Below, piece after piece: positions 1 to 8,666 of a DNA stretch of 64,000 nt (position 1 is its first letter; each line of letters opens with the position of its first letter). The notes beneath the pieces were generated by a model that saw only the letters and a list, made by a program, of their open reading frames with translations, searched no databases and was not told the origin of the DNA. The stretch spans positions 1 through 64,000 of the forward strand of contig CAITLU010000062.1 of assembly GCA_903893315.1 (NCBI GenBank). Direction: 5' to 3'. This stretch comes from an uncultured bacterium (GTDB taxonomy: Bacteria; Desulfobacterota; Binatia; UBA1149; CAITLU01). A program made the position numbers and the translations under genes.

Positions 1-1487
1 CGAACGCAGGCCGCGGTGCAGCCGTCGCCGTCCCTGGAATTACCGTCGTCGCACTGCTCGGCGCCGGAATTGTTAACCACGCCGTCGCCGCAGCGCTCAC
101 GAACGCAGGCCGCGGTGCAGCCGTCGCCGTCCCTGGAATTACCGTCGTCGCACTGCTCGGCGGCATCTTTCCGACCATTGCCGCACGCTTCGACCGCGCA
201 GTGGGAATCGCAGCCGTCTTTGTCCCTGCGATTGCCGTCATCGCACTCTTCACCTACCTGCACGATGCCGTTGCCGCATTCCTCCCTGAGACACGCCGGG
301 TCACAGCCGTCCCCACCGACGTAGTTACCGTCGTCGCATTGTTCGCCGGCCTGCACGATGCCGTTGCCGCAGATCTCCTTGCGGCACTTGGCATCACAAC
401 CATCACCGCCCTTGGTATTCCCGTCGTCGCAACCTTCCGGATCCTGCACGATGCCGTTGCCACAAACCTCCCTCACACACTGGTTGTCGCACCCATCGCC
501 CTGCACGCGGTTGCCGTCATCGCATTCTTCTCCCTCTTGCACGACACCGTTGCCGCAGATCTCCTTGCGGCACCTGGCGTCGCAACCGTCACCGCCTTTG
601 GTATTTCCGTCGTCGCAGACTTCCGGCGGCTGCACGATCCCGTTGCCGCAAACCTCTCGAATACAAGCACTGTCGCAACCGTCGCCCTGCATCCGGTTGC
701 CGTCGTCACACTGCTCTCCCTTCTGAATAAATCCGTTGCCGCACACCTCGGTGCGGCACTTCGAATCGCAACCGTCGCCATCGAGACGGTTGCCGTCGTC
801 GCATTCCTCGCCTTTCTGGGCGATGCCGTTGCCGCACACTTCTTTTCGGCACTCGCCGTCGCAGCCGTCACCGGGCGAGCGGCCACCGTCGTCGCATTCC
901 TCGCCGGCCTGAACGACTCCGTTGCCGCACACTTCCGGCCGACAGGCAGAATCACAACCGTCACCGTTTTCGGTATTTCCGTCGTCGCATTCCTCGCGTG
1001 CCTGAACGACTCCATTACCGCACACTTCCTTGCGACACTGAGCATCACAGCCGTCGCCGCCCCTGCCGTTGCCGTCGTCGCATTCTTCGCCGGCCTGCAA
1101 ATAGGCGTTTCCACAGACTTCAAGGCGGCACCGCGAATCGCAGCCGTCACCGTCGCTGCGATTGCCGTCGTCGCATTGCTCACCAGTGCCGATCGTACCG
1201 TCACCACAAGGTTCACGTTGGCAACGGGAATCACAGCCGTCACCGCCGGTAACATTACCGTCGTCACACTCTTCGCCGTTTTGAACTACGCCGTTGCCGC
1301 AAACTTCACGCCTACACTGCGGGTCGCAACCGTCGCCACCGACGTAGTTCCCGTCATCGCACTCCTCGCCGATCTGAACGACACCGTTGCCGCAGGTCTC
1401 CAGCAGACAACTCGTGTCACAGCCGTCACCGTTGATAGTGTTGCCGTCATCGCATCCCTCGTCGGGCTGCAATTGGCCGTCGCCACA
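1..1487 (-). repeat. Tandem 93-99 nt coding repeats (DUF4215 units)
   Basis: About fifteen in-frame units of 93 nt (31 codons) follow one another. The last two at the left edge are 99 nt (33 codons). Positions 1-63 and 100-162 are identical over 63 nt, much closer than the other copies, so this looks like a recent duplication. The units have no spacers and keep one reading frame. Confidence 0.85.
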
Positions 1488-2570
1488 CGATGTCATCAGC
1501 GCCTCGAATGCGCCGATATCGCACGCGGCCTTTCCGTCACGGTCGCCGTCCACATCACGGGGCTGTCCCCTCTGATCGGTTTCGGGACAAGAAGTACTGT
1601 CGCCCGCGTCGATGGCGGGACTTCCGGCGGAAAGCGCATGGGTAGGCGTGCCGCCGCCGTTGAGCTGAAGCCCAGCCAGCGCGACCCCACCGCGAGGATG
1701 CAGGTCACCTTCACCTGACAGCGCGCAGGAACCATCGTCGTCGAGATTGTGGCCTCTCGAAGTCATCGCTCCGAGACAGTTGCCGCCGTGCTTGTTCTCC
1801 GCGACCAGGGTGTTCGACAACTCGACGATGCCGCCGAGGTTGAAGATCCCCGCGCCATCCGCCCCGACGCGGTTGTCGGCAACGGTGCAGTTCCTCAACT
1901 CGACGCGGGCAAGCTGCCCCGCGCCCGAGCTCCCCTTACCGTTGTAGATCCCTCCTCCGCTCAGTTCCCCGTAGTTGCCGCTCACCGTAACGTTGATGAA
2001 GGCGGCATCGCCAGAGTTGTACACGCCGCCGGCCAGAGAGCCGCGATTGTCGATGACGGCGCTGTCGCGAACGAGCAACCGGCCGCTGTTGTAGAAACCT
2101 CCGGCGAGGTCACCGCTGTTTCTGGCGAGCACACAGCCGGTGATTTCGAGATCTGCGGAGTTGGCGATTCCGCCGCTGCGTTCGGCCGCACGGCCGTCGG
2201 CCAGCGTAATTCCTGAGATTCGGATTTTCGGCGCCGGTTCGTGCACCGGCAGGTTCATCACGCACGACGAACCGCCGGCCGAGATCGTCAGCAGGGTCGC
2301 GCCCGGCCCTTCGATCGTCAAAGCACGCTGTATGACGAGTTCCCCTCCGGTAAGCACGATGTTACCGGTCACGTCGAAGCGCACGGTGTCGCCCGCGGCA
2401 GCCTGCGTTATAGCAGCCCGCAACGAGCCGGGACCGTGGTCCTCGAGGGTTGTCACCTTGACGACGGCACCGAACGCCGATCCCGCGCCGATGACCAGCA
2501 TCAGCTGCGCGGCCCATACCGCAAGCATGCCGCCCCTCGGGCTGCGAGTTCGGGACGTCGGCAACTTCAC
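1..2570 (-). CDS. Surface/exported protein: signal peptide, beta-helix with choice-of-anchor Q domain, DUF4215 Cys-rich repeats (C-terminus beyond left edge)
   Basis: The minus-strand frame is open from a GTG at 2570 to the window edge, at least 856 codons, with no stop seen. The GTG overlaps the stop of the upstream DUF420 gene (GTGA) and gives a basic n-region plus a hydrophobic segment, a typical signal peptide; an internal ATG at 2528 would lose the basic part. Roughly residues 40-280 carry short GG(I/V)YNSG-type turns of a parallel beta-helix, ending in an AGSPAIDAGD...CDIGAFE block typical of choice-of-anchor Q domains. From about 1487 down to 1 come tandem units of the form CGNGVVQxGEECDDGN...GDGCD..C, the DUF4215/Myxococcus Cys-rich repeat. 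Such proteins are secreted and may be disulphide-rich adhesins; function and anchoring cannot be judged because the C-terminus is missing. Confidence 0.88.
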   Translation of the reverse strand, partial: MKLPTSRTRSPRGGMLAVWAAQLMLVIGAGSAFGAVVKVTTLEDHGPGSLRAAITQAAAGDTVRFDVTGNIVLTGGELVIQRALTIEGPGATLLTISAGGSSCVMNLPVHEPAPKIRISGITLADGRAAERSGGIANSADLEITGCVLARNSGDLAGGFYNSGRLLVRDSAVIDNRGSLAGGVYNSGDAAFINVTVSGNYGELSGGGIYNGKGSSGAGQLARVELRNCTVADNRVGADGAGIFNLGGIVELSNTLVAENKHGGNCLGAMTSRGHNLDDDGSCALSGEGDLHPRGGVALAGLQLNGGGTPTHALSAGSPAIDAGDSTSCPETDQRGQPRDVDGDRDGKAACDIGAFEALMTSCGDGQLQPDEGCDDGNTINGDGCDTSCLLETCGNGVVQIGEECDDGNYVGGDGCDPQCRREVCGNGVVQNGEECDDGNVTGGDGCDSRCQREPCGDGTIGTGEQCDDGNRSDGDGCDSRCRLEVCGNAYLQAGEECDDGNGRGGDGCDAQCRKEVCGNGVVQAREECDDGNTENGDGCDSACRPEVCGNGVVQAGEECDDGGRSPGDGCDGECRKEVCGNGIAQKGEECDDGNRLDGDGCDSKCRTEVCGNGFIQKGEQCDDGNRMQGDGCDSACIREVCGNGIVQPPEVCDDGNTKGGDGCDARCRKEICGNGVVQEGEECDDGNRVQGDGCDNQCVREVCGNGIVQDPEGCDDGNTKGGDGCDAKCRKEICGNGIVQAGEQCDDGNYVGGDGCDPACLREECGNGIVQVGEECDDGNRRDKDGCDSHCAVEACGNGRKDAAEQCDDGNSRDGDGCTAACVRERCGDGVVNNSGAEQCDDGNSRDGDGCTAACV

Positions 2571-3088
2571 GCCCAGGCCCGCAGCGCTGCGAATACGAGA
2601 ATTCCGCTGACTGATACGTAGAGCCACAGCGGCAAGGTCCGCCGCGCGATGCGTCGATGATCGGAAAAGCGCCGCCCCGCGGCGTAGTAGAGTGTCGTCA
2701 GGATCATCGGCAATGCCGCGGCTGTCAGCACCACGTGAGAAATCAGCAGCAGGAAGTAGGCGGGACGGACGGCCCCCTGCCCTGCGAAGTGCGTATCTCC
2801 ATGATCGAAGTGGTAGACGACATAGCCGACCAGGAAGCAAGCCGAAAACAACAGCGCGCAAAGCATGCAGCAGACGTGAAGCGCACGCGCCCCGCGCCGG
2901 ATGGCGACGAGGCCGAGAAGCAGGCACGCGGTGCAAGCGGCATTGAAAGAGGCGTTTGCGGCCGGAACCCACGCCAACCTGTCCGATGCACCGGCCGCAT
3001 CCGGGCGCAGATACAAGAGCCACAGCAGGAACGAAAATATCGCGGCAGAGACCAGGCCGATTCCGGCTTTCGCGTTTCGGTCGTTCAC
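2567..3088 (-). CDS. DUF420 (YozB/CtaM-like) membrane protein
   Basis: This is a 173-residue polytopic membrane protein with four or five predicted helices. The conserved DUF420 landmarks are present: LNA/FNA near the first helix pair, HxxCML, YVVYHFxxGxxxFxGQG, RPxYFxxLxSHxVL, and the terminal HRRIARRTLPLWLYVSVSG block. DUF420 proteins (CtaM in Staphylococcus and Bacillus) are needed for activity of haem-copper oxidases; that role is family knowledge, and no oxidase gene is in the window. I chose the GTG at 3088 because the open frame upstream to 3529 has no recognisable sequence and the family is about 140-180 residues. The stop overlaps the next start (GTGA), so translation of the repeat protein is probably coupled. 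Confidence 0.85.
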   Translation of the reverse strand: MNDRNAKAGIGLVSAAIFSFLLWLLYLRPDAAGASDRLAWVPAANASFNAACTACLLLGLVAIRRGARALHVCCMLCALLFSACFLVGYVVYHFDHGDTHFAGQGAVRPAYFLLLISHVVLTAAALPMILTTLYYAAGRRFSDHRRIARRTLPLWLYVSVSGILVFAALRAWA

Positions 3089-3507
3089 GGAGAAAACCTG
3101 AACCGCCGCAAGGGAAAGGCAAACGCCGGGTTCAAGACCGGGATGAGCGTTTATCGGAGACGATCCGCGCGTCAAAGGACGCGTCAAAGGAATAGTCAGC
3201 GACCCGGGGAGGATCTTCAAGTTCTCCGCGCCGCGCCGGCAGACCAGTAAGCCGCCGCTCCCGAGACGCGGCAACAGCGAGCCGAACGAAAGCCTTCGTT
3301 TTCGGATGTCCGGTATCGCCCTCCGGCGGCTGGACTCACCGGAAGCCATATCCGAGCACGGGCGCTTGTGATGCCGGGGAAGCCTTGCGAAACTGCCCCG
3401 GTCGTACTTCGATCCGCTGCATCCGACGCAGGCGTCGACCCGGCCGGTCGAAGGATTCGAGAGTTCCGCCAACAAGTATCGGCAGACAAGCCCCGAGGAG
3501 AAGCCCG
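3089..3507. other. Divergent intergenic region without a gene
   Basis: These 419 nt separate the divergent DUF420 and acyl-CoA dehydrogenase genes. Both strands are open in places but show no recognisable protein or RNA. I see only the minus-strand promoter and the 12-nt tandem duplication at 3168-3191, and the GAGGAG ribosome-binding site before 3508. Confidence 0.5.
3148..3175 (-). promoter_or_regulatory. Predicted sigma70-type promoter for the DUF420 gene
   Basis: On the minus strand TTGACG (3175-3170) and TAAACG (3153-3148) are separated by 16 nt, about 60 nt before the GTG. The -35 box lies in a 12-nt tandem duplication (3168-3191), so a second TTGACG sits 12 nt upstream. Confidence 0.45.
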
Positions 3508-4722
3508 ATGGATTTCGAGTATTCGTCAAAGACCAAAGAACTTATGGCCCGCGTCTCCGCGTTCATGGACGCGCACGTTTATCCGAACGAAGATGCCCTG
3601 ACCGAACAGGTCGACGCTGGCGCCACCCGCTGGAAGACCCTGCCCCTCCTGGAGGAACTCAAGGCCAAGGCCAAAGCCGATAACCTGTGGAACCTGTTTC
3701 TGCCCGAGAGCCAGTACGGCGCCGGCCTGACCAACCTCGAATACGCTCCGCTTTGCGAAATCATGGGCCGTTCGCCGTTCGCCTCCGAGGTCTTCAACTG
3801 TTCCGCGCCCGACACCGGCAACATGGAGGTCCTGGTCCGTTACGGCAGCGCCGAGCAGAGGAAGCAGTGGCTCGAGCCGCTGCTGGCCGGACAGACCCGC
3901 TCCTGTTTCGCGATGACCGAGCCGGCCGTGGCCTCCTCTGACGCCACCAACATACGCTCCAACATCGTACGAGACGGCGACGAGTACGTCATCAACGGAA
4001 CCAAGTGGTGGACCTCCGGCGCCGGCGACCCTCGCGCGAAAATCGCGATTTTCATGGGAAAGACCGACCCGACTGCGAGCAAGTACCTGCAACAGTCGAT
4101 GATCCTGGTGCCGATGGACACGCCTGGCGTCACCGTCAAACGCATGCTCAGCGTCTTCGGCTACGATGATGCCCCACACGGCCACGGCGAAGTAGAGTTC
4201 AAGGACGTGCGAGTCCCCGCCTCCAACATCCTGCTCGGCGAAGGACGCGGGTTCGAGATCGCCCAGGGCCGACTCGGACCGGGCCGCATCCACCACTGCA
4301 TGCGCACCATCGGCATCGCTGAACGCGCACTCGAAATAATGTGCAAGCGCGCCAGCAGCCGCGTAGCCTTCGGACGCACACTGGCCGAGATGGGCGTCAC
4401 CAAGCAGAACGTCGCGCTGTCACGCATGGAGATCGAGCAGGCCCGCCTGCTCACACTGAAGGCTGCGTCGATGATGGACAGGGTCGGCAACAAGGCGGCG
4501 CGTTCGGAAATAGCCCAGATCAAGGTCGTCGCCCCGCAGATGGCGCTGCGCGTGATCGACCGTGCGATCCAGTTGCACGGCGGGATGGGCGTCTGCCAAG
4601 ACACCTTCCTCGCCAAGGCCTACTCTGGAATTCGCACACTGAGGCTGGCCGACGGCCCCGACGAAGTGCACCAGGATCAGATCGGAAGGCTCGAGATCCG
4701 CAAGCACGCACAGCCGTCCTGA
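3508..4722 (+). CDS. Acyl-CoA dehydrogenase family protein
   Basis: This 404-residue flavoprotein would catalyse FAD-dependent alpha,beta-dehydrogenation of an acyl-CoA. The N-terminal helical domain is followed by the FAMTEP motif (about residue 140) and NGTKWW in the middle beta-domain. The C-terminal helical domain has [13 protein letters not shown] and QLHGGMGV. The sequence pattern is closest to ACAD10/11-type enzymes rather than short-chain enzymes. ATG 3508 is preceded by GAGGAG at good spacing; the open frame upstream from 3385 is not conserved. It is a single gene, divergent from DUF420, followed by a small GC hairpin. Chain-length specificity cannot be read from sequence. Confidence 0.92.
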   Translation: MDFEYSSKTKELMARVSAFMDAHVYPNEDALTEQVDAGATRWKTLPLLEELKAKAKADNLWNLFLPESQYGAGLTNLEYAPLCEIMGRSPFASEVFNCSAPDTGNMEVLVRYGSAEQRKQWLEPLLAGQTRSCFAMTEPAVASSDATNIRSNIVRDGDEYVINGTKWWTSGAGDPRAKIAIFMGKTDPTASKYLQQSMILVPMDTPGVTVKRMLSVFGYDDAPHGHGEVEFKDVRVPASNILLGEGRGFEIAQGRLGPGRIHHCMRTIGIAERALEIMCKRASSRVAFGRTLAEMGVTKQNVALSRMEIEQARLLTLKAASMMDRVGNKAARSEIAQIKVVAPQMALRVIDRAIQLHGGMGVCQDTFLAKAYSGIRTLRLADGPDEVHQDQIGRLEIRKHAQPS

Positions 4723-4737
4723 GCGCCGTTGCGGCGC
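4723..4737 (+). terminator. Short GC hairpin after the acyl-CoA dehydrogenase
   Basis: GCGCCG / CGGCGC form a 6-bp stem with a TTG loop directly after the stop codon. The following T content is modest (ATCTGCTTCT), so termination is only plausible. Confidence 0.35.
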
Positions 4738-4803
4738 ATCTGCTTCTAGACGAGGGTTGCGATGGGTAGCCTCATGGGCCCGCCGCACCCCTCGCCTGCT
4801 TCG

Positions 4804-5169
4804 TCACGATAGCTCTATTCGTCGTTTCTCCGGATCGGGGTTGGCGCGAAAGACGACCGCGATGGTTCCGATCTGGCCGACCACTTCCGCGTCGCAACCG
4901 GCCTCTATCGCAGACGCCATCAGCGCCCTCTCCTCGCGATCGGCTGCCAGCTTCACCTTGATCAGTTCGTGATCGTCAAGAGCGCGCCTTAGCGCTCCGA
5001 GCACCGTCTCCGTCACTCCTGCGCGTCCGACATGGACGACCGGATCGAGGTCGTGCGCGAGTCCCCTGAGGAACTTGCGCTCGGTACCGGTCAGCGGCAC
5101 ACGCGGCGAAGACGACGAAACAGCCGCCGCGACCGACGCTGCAGGAGAGTTTTTGGATTGCTTGTTCAT
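4804..5169 (-). CDS. yhbY: YhbY/CRS1-type RNA-binding protein
   Basis: The protein has 121 residues: a Ser/Ala-rich N-terminal tail of about 30 residues, then a CRM (CRS1-YhbY) domain. Recognisable elements are LTGTERKFLRGLAHDLDPVVHVGRAGVT, a DDHELIKVKL helix/strand and the final GQIGTIAVVFRANP. YhbY binds pre-50S ribosomal particles in E. coli (family knowledge). ATG 5169 overlaps the pepN stop (ATGA), so it is the last, translationally coupled gene of a cyclase-pepN-yhbY minus-strand operon. The extra N-terminal tail is longer than in E. coli YhbY (97 residues). Confidence 0.9.
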   Translation of the reverse strand: MNKQSKNSPAASVAAAVSSSSPRVPLTGTERKFLRGLAHDLDPVVHVGRAGVTETVLGALRRALDDHELIKVKLAADREERALMASAIEAGCDAEVVGQIGTIAVVFRANPDPEKRRIELS

Positions 5170-7823
5170 GTCAGACTCTTGCTCACGACTTCGTAGACGT
5201 CGCGCGACAGTGAAGGATGGGCGGCCACTCTGCGAAGTTCGCTTCCCAGAAGGGCCCGGCGTTGGGGATCGTAGCGGCGCCACCGACTGACCGTGCCGAT
5301 CATCCGCGCCGCCACCTGTGGATTCATTGAATCGAGAACCAAGACCTGGTCGGCCAGGAACCGATAACCGGCCCCGGACCGATCGTGAAATCGCACCGCG
5401 TTGGCTCCGCAGAAACCGCCGAGCAACGCGCGCACCTTGTTAGGGTTCCTGATGTCGAAAGCCTCGTGACCGGTAAGAGCGTTCACCTTGTCGAGGGTCT
5501 CGCGAAGTTCCGAGGTCGCTTGCACGGAGAGCCACTTGTCGACCACCAGCGGGTCGCTCCTCCAACGCGCATAGAACGCGTCGAGGGCCGTTTGCCGCTC
5601 GGGACAGTCGAGATGGGAAAGCACGGCCAACGCGGCCATCGAATCGGTCATGTTGTCCGCAGTCAGAAACTGACGATAGGCAAGTGCCGACGCCTCGGCG
5701 CCGTCGACACGAGACAGATACGCCAAGCACACATTGGTCAAAGCGCGCCGTGCCATCGCCGCCGCACCTTGATCCTGCTGCCCCGCCGCAGACTTCTCAC
5801 GACCGGCGCGGTAACGGCGCAGCAGTTCTTCGCCTGTCTGCTCGGCCAGACGCATCCTGAGAAAAGCCCGTACTTCGTAAATACCGTCGACGTCCACTTC
5901 CGACATGTGGTCGGCGACATAAGCTTCCGATGGAAGCACCAGGGCCTTGGCAACGAGAGCCTCGTCCATGTCCGTCGCCGACAGCGTTTGACCGAATGCT
6001 CTCGCAAGATCGGCCGGCAGAGTCAGGCGCCGGCCGGCGCGGCGTTCCTCGACCAGTTCGAGCATCCGCCGCAGCGCCAGTTGCTGGCCGGCATCCCAGC
6101 GATTGAAAGGATCGCGGTCGTGAGCCGCGAGAAAAGCCAGGTCGGCATCGTCGTAAGCTGCTTCGATCAGTACCGGTGCCGAGAAGCCCCGCAACAGGGA
6201 AGGCACGGGCTCCGCCTCCACGCCGACAAAACGAAAGCTGTGGCGCTGCTCGCGCAGTTCCAACACGCGTGTCGTAGTCTCTACGGCGACATTCTCGCCT
6301 TCAAGACGCAGCGGCATCTCGCAACCGTCGCTGCCGAGCAGCGCCATCGCCAACGGAATGTGCATCGGCTGTTTGCGAGTCTGGCCTGGAGTGCTGGGAC
6401 ATTCCTGCTCGATGTCCAAGGTCAGTGTCTTTTCCTCGGCATCGTAACGGCGCGCTATGCGCAGCCGCGGAGTCCCGGCCTGACTGTACCAGAAGCGAAA
6501 CTGGGTGAGGTCGACCCCCGAGGCGTCCTCCATCGCACAGACGAAATCATCACAGGTGACAGCCTGGCCGTCGTGGCGCTGAAAGTAGAGGTCGGTCCCG
6601 GCGCGAAAGTTTTCAGCACCGAGCAAGGTGCTGATCATCCGCACCACTTCGGCGCCTTTGTTGTAGACCGTCGACGTGTAGAAATTGTTTATCTCGATGT
6701 ACGCGTCCGGCCGCACCGGATGGGCCATCGGCCCGGCGTCCTCGGCGAACTGCATGACGCGCAGTCCTTGAACATCCGCGATGCGCTTGACCGCGCGCGA
6801 TCCGACCTCGCTCGAAAACTCCTGATCCCTGAAAACCGTCAGGCCCTCCTTCAGGCTCAATTGAAACCAGTCGCGGCAGGTGACTCTGTTGCCGGTCCAG
6901 TTGTGAAAGTACTCGTGCGCGATCACGCCTTCGATAGCGCTGTAATCGTCGTCGGTAGCCGTATCAGGCCGCGCCAGCACGTACTTGGAGTTGAAGACGT
7001 TGAGCCCCTTGTTCTCCATCGCGCCCATGTTGAAGTCATCGACGGCGACGATGTGAAAGAGGTCCAGGTCGTACTCGCGACCGTAGACCTTTTCGTCCCA
7101 CGCCATCGACTTGACGAGCGAGGCCATCGCGTGCGCACATCTGTCGGCATTGCGGGGTTCGACGCAGATGCGCAGGGTCACGGTCTTTCCACTGCGCGTC
7201 ACGAAGCTATCTTCGAGGCACGACAAGCGGCCGGCGACCAGCGCGAAGAGATAGGAAGGTTTGGGAAAAGGATCACGCCAGCGCGCCCAGTGACGGCCGT
7301 CGGTAAGTTCACCGGAGCCGTCGAGATTGCCGTTGGAGAGCAGCACCGGGTAGCGCTCGCGATCCGCGACGATGGTCACAGTGAATCTGGCGAGCACGTC
7401 GGGACGATCTATGAAGTAGGTGATGCGCCGAAAGCCTTCCGCCTCGCACTGGGTGCAGAACAGTCCGCCGGAGCGATACAGCCCCTCTAGGGCAGTGTTA
7501 TTTTCGGGATGTATCAACACCGCGCTGACCAGCGTGAACGACGCCGGCACGGCCCGCACGGTCAGGCCCTTGTCGGTGGCTTCGTAGGCGCCGCTCGAAA
7601 GCACCGCCCCGTCGAGCCGCAGGCTGCGCAGTTCGAGCCCCTCGCCGTCCAGGAAAAGATCCGGCGAAGCCTCGGGCTTTTGCGGGTTGCGGCGGATCGA
7701 CAGCAGCGACCGCACCAAGGTTCCGGTCTCGCCGAGTTCGAAGCGCAGTTCGGCGCTCTCGATAAGGTAGTCGGGGGGCCGGTAGTCGTTGCGGTAAATC
7801 GTGCGCGCCTGGCTCTGATCCAA
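5166..7823 (-). CDS. pepN: Aminopeptidase N (M1 zinc metallopeptidase)
   Basis: The protein has 885 residues, against about 870 for E. coli PepN. It releases N-terminal residues from peptides in the cytoplasm. The M1 signature is complete: GAMENKG substrate-binding motif around residue 270 and HEYFHNWTGNRVTCRDWFQLSLKEG, giving the zinc ligands (two His and a Glu 19 residues on) and catalytic Glu. C-terminal regions match the DUF3458 and ARM-like domains of PepN, including SMNPQVAARM. The start is a TTG at 7823, preceded by GGAGG at 8-9 nt, which decides it. The gene is 28 nt downstream of the cyclase gene and overlaps yhbY by 4 nt. Confidence 0.95.
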   Translation of the reverse strand: MDQSQARTIYRNDYRPPDYLIESAELRFELGETGTLVRSLLSIRRNPQKPEASPDLFLDGEGLELRSLRLDGAVLSSGAYEATDKGLTVRAVPASFTLVSAVLIHPENNTALEGLYRSGGLFCTQCEAEGFRRITYFIDRPDVLARFTVTIVADRERYPVLLSNGNLDGSGELTDGRHWARWRDPFPKPSYLFALVAGRLSCLEDSFVTRSGKTVTLRICVEPRNADRCAHAMASLVKSMAWDEKVYGREYDLDLFHIVAVDDFNMGAMENKGLNVFNSKYVLARPDTATDDDYSAIEGVIAHEYFHNWTGNRVTCRDWFQLSLKEGLTVFRDQEFSSEVGSRAVKRIADVQGLRVMQFAEDAGPMAHPVRPDAYIEINNFYTSTVYNKGAEVVRMISTLLGAENFRAGTDLYFQRHDGQAVTCDDFVCAMEDASGVDLTQFRFWYSQAGTPRLRIARRYDAEEKTLTLDIEQECPSTPGQTRKQPMHIPLAMALLGSDGCEMPLRLEGENVAVETTTRVLELREQRHSFRFVGVEAEPVPSLLRGFSAPVLIEAAYDDADLAFLAAHDRDPFNRWDAGQQLALRRMLELVEERRAGRRLTLPADLARAFGQTLSATDMDEALVAKALVLPSEAYVADHMSEVDVDGIYEVRAFLRMRLAEQTGEELLRRYRAGREKSAAGQQDQGAAAMARRALTNVCLAYLSRVDGAEASALAYRQFLTADNMTDSMAALAVLSHLDCPERQTALDAFYARWRSDPLVVDKWLSVQATSELRETLDKVNALTGHEAFDIRNPNKVRALLGGFCGANAVRFHDRSGAGYRFLADQVLVLDSMNPQVAARMIGTVSRWRRYDPQRRALLGSELRRVAAHPSLSRDVYEVVSKSLT

Positions 7824-7851
7824 AATACTTCCTCCGGCGCCAAGGGTGGCG

Positions 7852-8481
7852 TCAAGCCGCGGCGCTGGCCGACGCTGCCGACTCCTCCTGCCACAGCACT
7901 TCGAAAAGCGGAACCGCTTCGCTCAGTCCTTCCAGAAACTCGGCTCCCAGAGAGCGGACATTGAAGCCTTTTCCGGCGGCGAGTTGCCGCACGACGTCCG
8001 ATATCAGGATCTGCCCACCGTCGGCGCGATCGGTGATCCGCGCTGCCAGGATCACCGCCGTCCCGAACAGGTCACCGTTCTCGGCTATCGGCGCCCCCGA
8101 ATTGAGACCGATCGCGAGTCTCAGCTCCGCGGGATGACCGCCCTCGGCGTTGAAGGCAGTCACCGCACGCTGCACCGCGACCGCGCAGCCCATCGCACGG
8201 GAAGCGGCTGAAAAATACGCCATGATGCCGTCGCCCGTGTGCTTGACCTCCACGCCTCCGGCGGCGAGGAGCCCCGCCCTGACAATGGCGTCGTGAGCCT
8301 TGACCAGACGGCGCGAGTCTTCGTCACCGAGCCGCTCGGTAAGCCCGGTGTAATCGTCGATGTCAGTGAAAAGCAGGGTGAGGTCGGCGTCGCCGATCGG
8401 CTCGGCGCTGCCTCGCTCGATTCCGAGGAGTCCGAAGGCTCCCGCGGAAACCAACTTTCGAAGCTCTTCTTTGATGTCCAC
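7852..8481 (-). CDS. Class III adenylate/guanylate cyclase domain protein
   Basis: This 209-residue soluble protein is essentially a single class III nucleotidyl cyclase domain with a short N-terminal helix. Metal-binding Asp residues lie in FTDIDDYT and in the VKHTGDGIMAYF strand-turn-strand; the Lys before HTGDG fits ATP selection. GTAVILAARITDRA corresponds to the NxxxR transition-state helix, here with Ala-Ala-Arg. No sensor domain is attached, so it may act as a stand-alone cyclase or with an unknown partner. GTG 8481 is chosen over upstream candidates because AGGAG lies 8 nt before it. It heads the operon with pepN and yhbY. Confidence 0.85.
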   Translation of the reverse strand: MDIKEELRKLVSAGAFGLLGIERGSAEPIGDADLTLLFTDIDDYTGLTERLGDEDSRRLVKAHDAIVRAGLLAAGGVEVKHTGDGIMAYFSAASRAMGCAVAVQRAVTAFNAEGGHPAELRLAIGLNSGAPIAENGDLFGTAVILAARITDRADGGQILISDVVRQLAAGKGFNVRSLGAEFLEGLSEAVPLFEVLWQEESAASASAAA

Positions 8482-8593
8482 TTGCCGACTCCTGCGCCAC
8501 ATCCGGCCCGGCCCGAGCAGGCTCCGCTGGCAGCGCCGCGAAGGTAGGGCTGACGCCTCGATGATGCAATGCGTTAACGGCTTTAGAAGACAG

Positions 8594-8628
8594 CAAAAAG
8601 GGCTGCTATGCCTGAGCACAACAGCCCT
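8594..8628 (-). terminator. Rho-independent terminator of the di-haem peroxidase gene
   Basis: Read on the minus strand, AGGGCTG and CAGCCCT (7 bp, 16-nt loop) are followed by a run of T. It lies about 40 nt after the peroxidase stop. Confidence 0.7.
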
Positions 8629-8666
8629 CCGTGCTTGCCGAATACGGCAAGAGCTAAAGCATCAGA

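Noticed and set aside
1-1500. Regular short repeats that could look like a CRISPR array
   Set aside because: The units are about 93 nt, in one reading frame, encode the CDDGN..GDGC motif, and have no unique spacers.
201-1718. 505-codon plus-strand frame
   Set aside because: It is antisense to the DUF4215 protein and its regularity only mirrors the repeat; the minus frame has real motifs.
5385-7490. 701-codon plus-strand frame antisense to pepN
   Set aside because: PepN on the other strand has complete M1 motifs; the antisense frame reflects high third-position GC.
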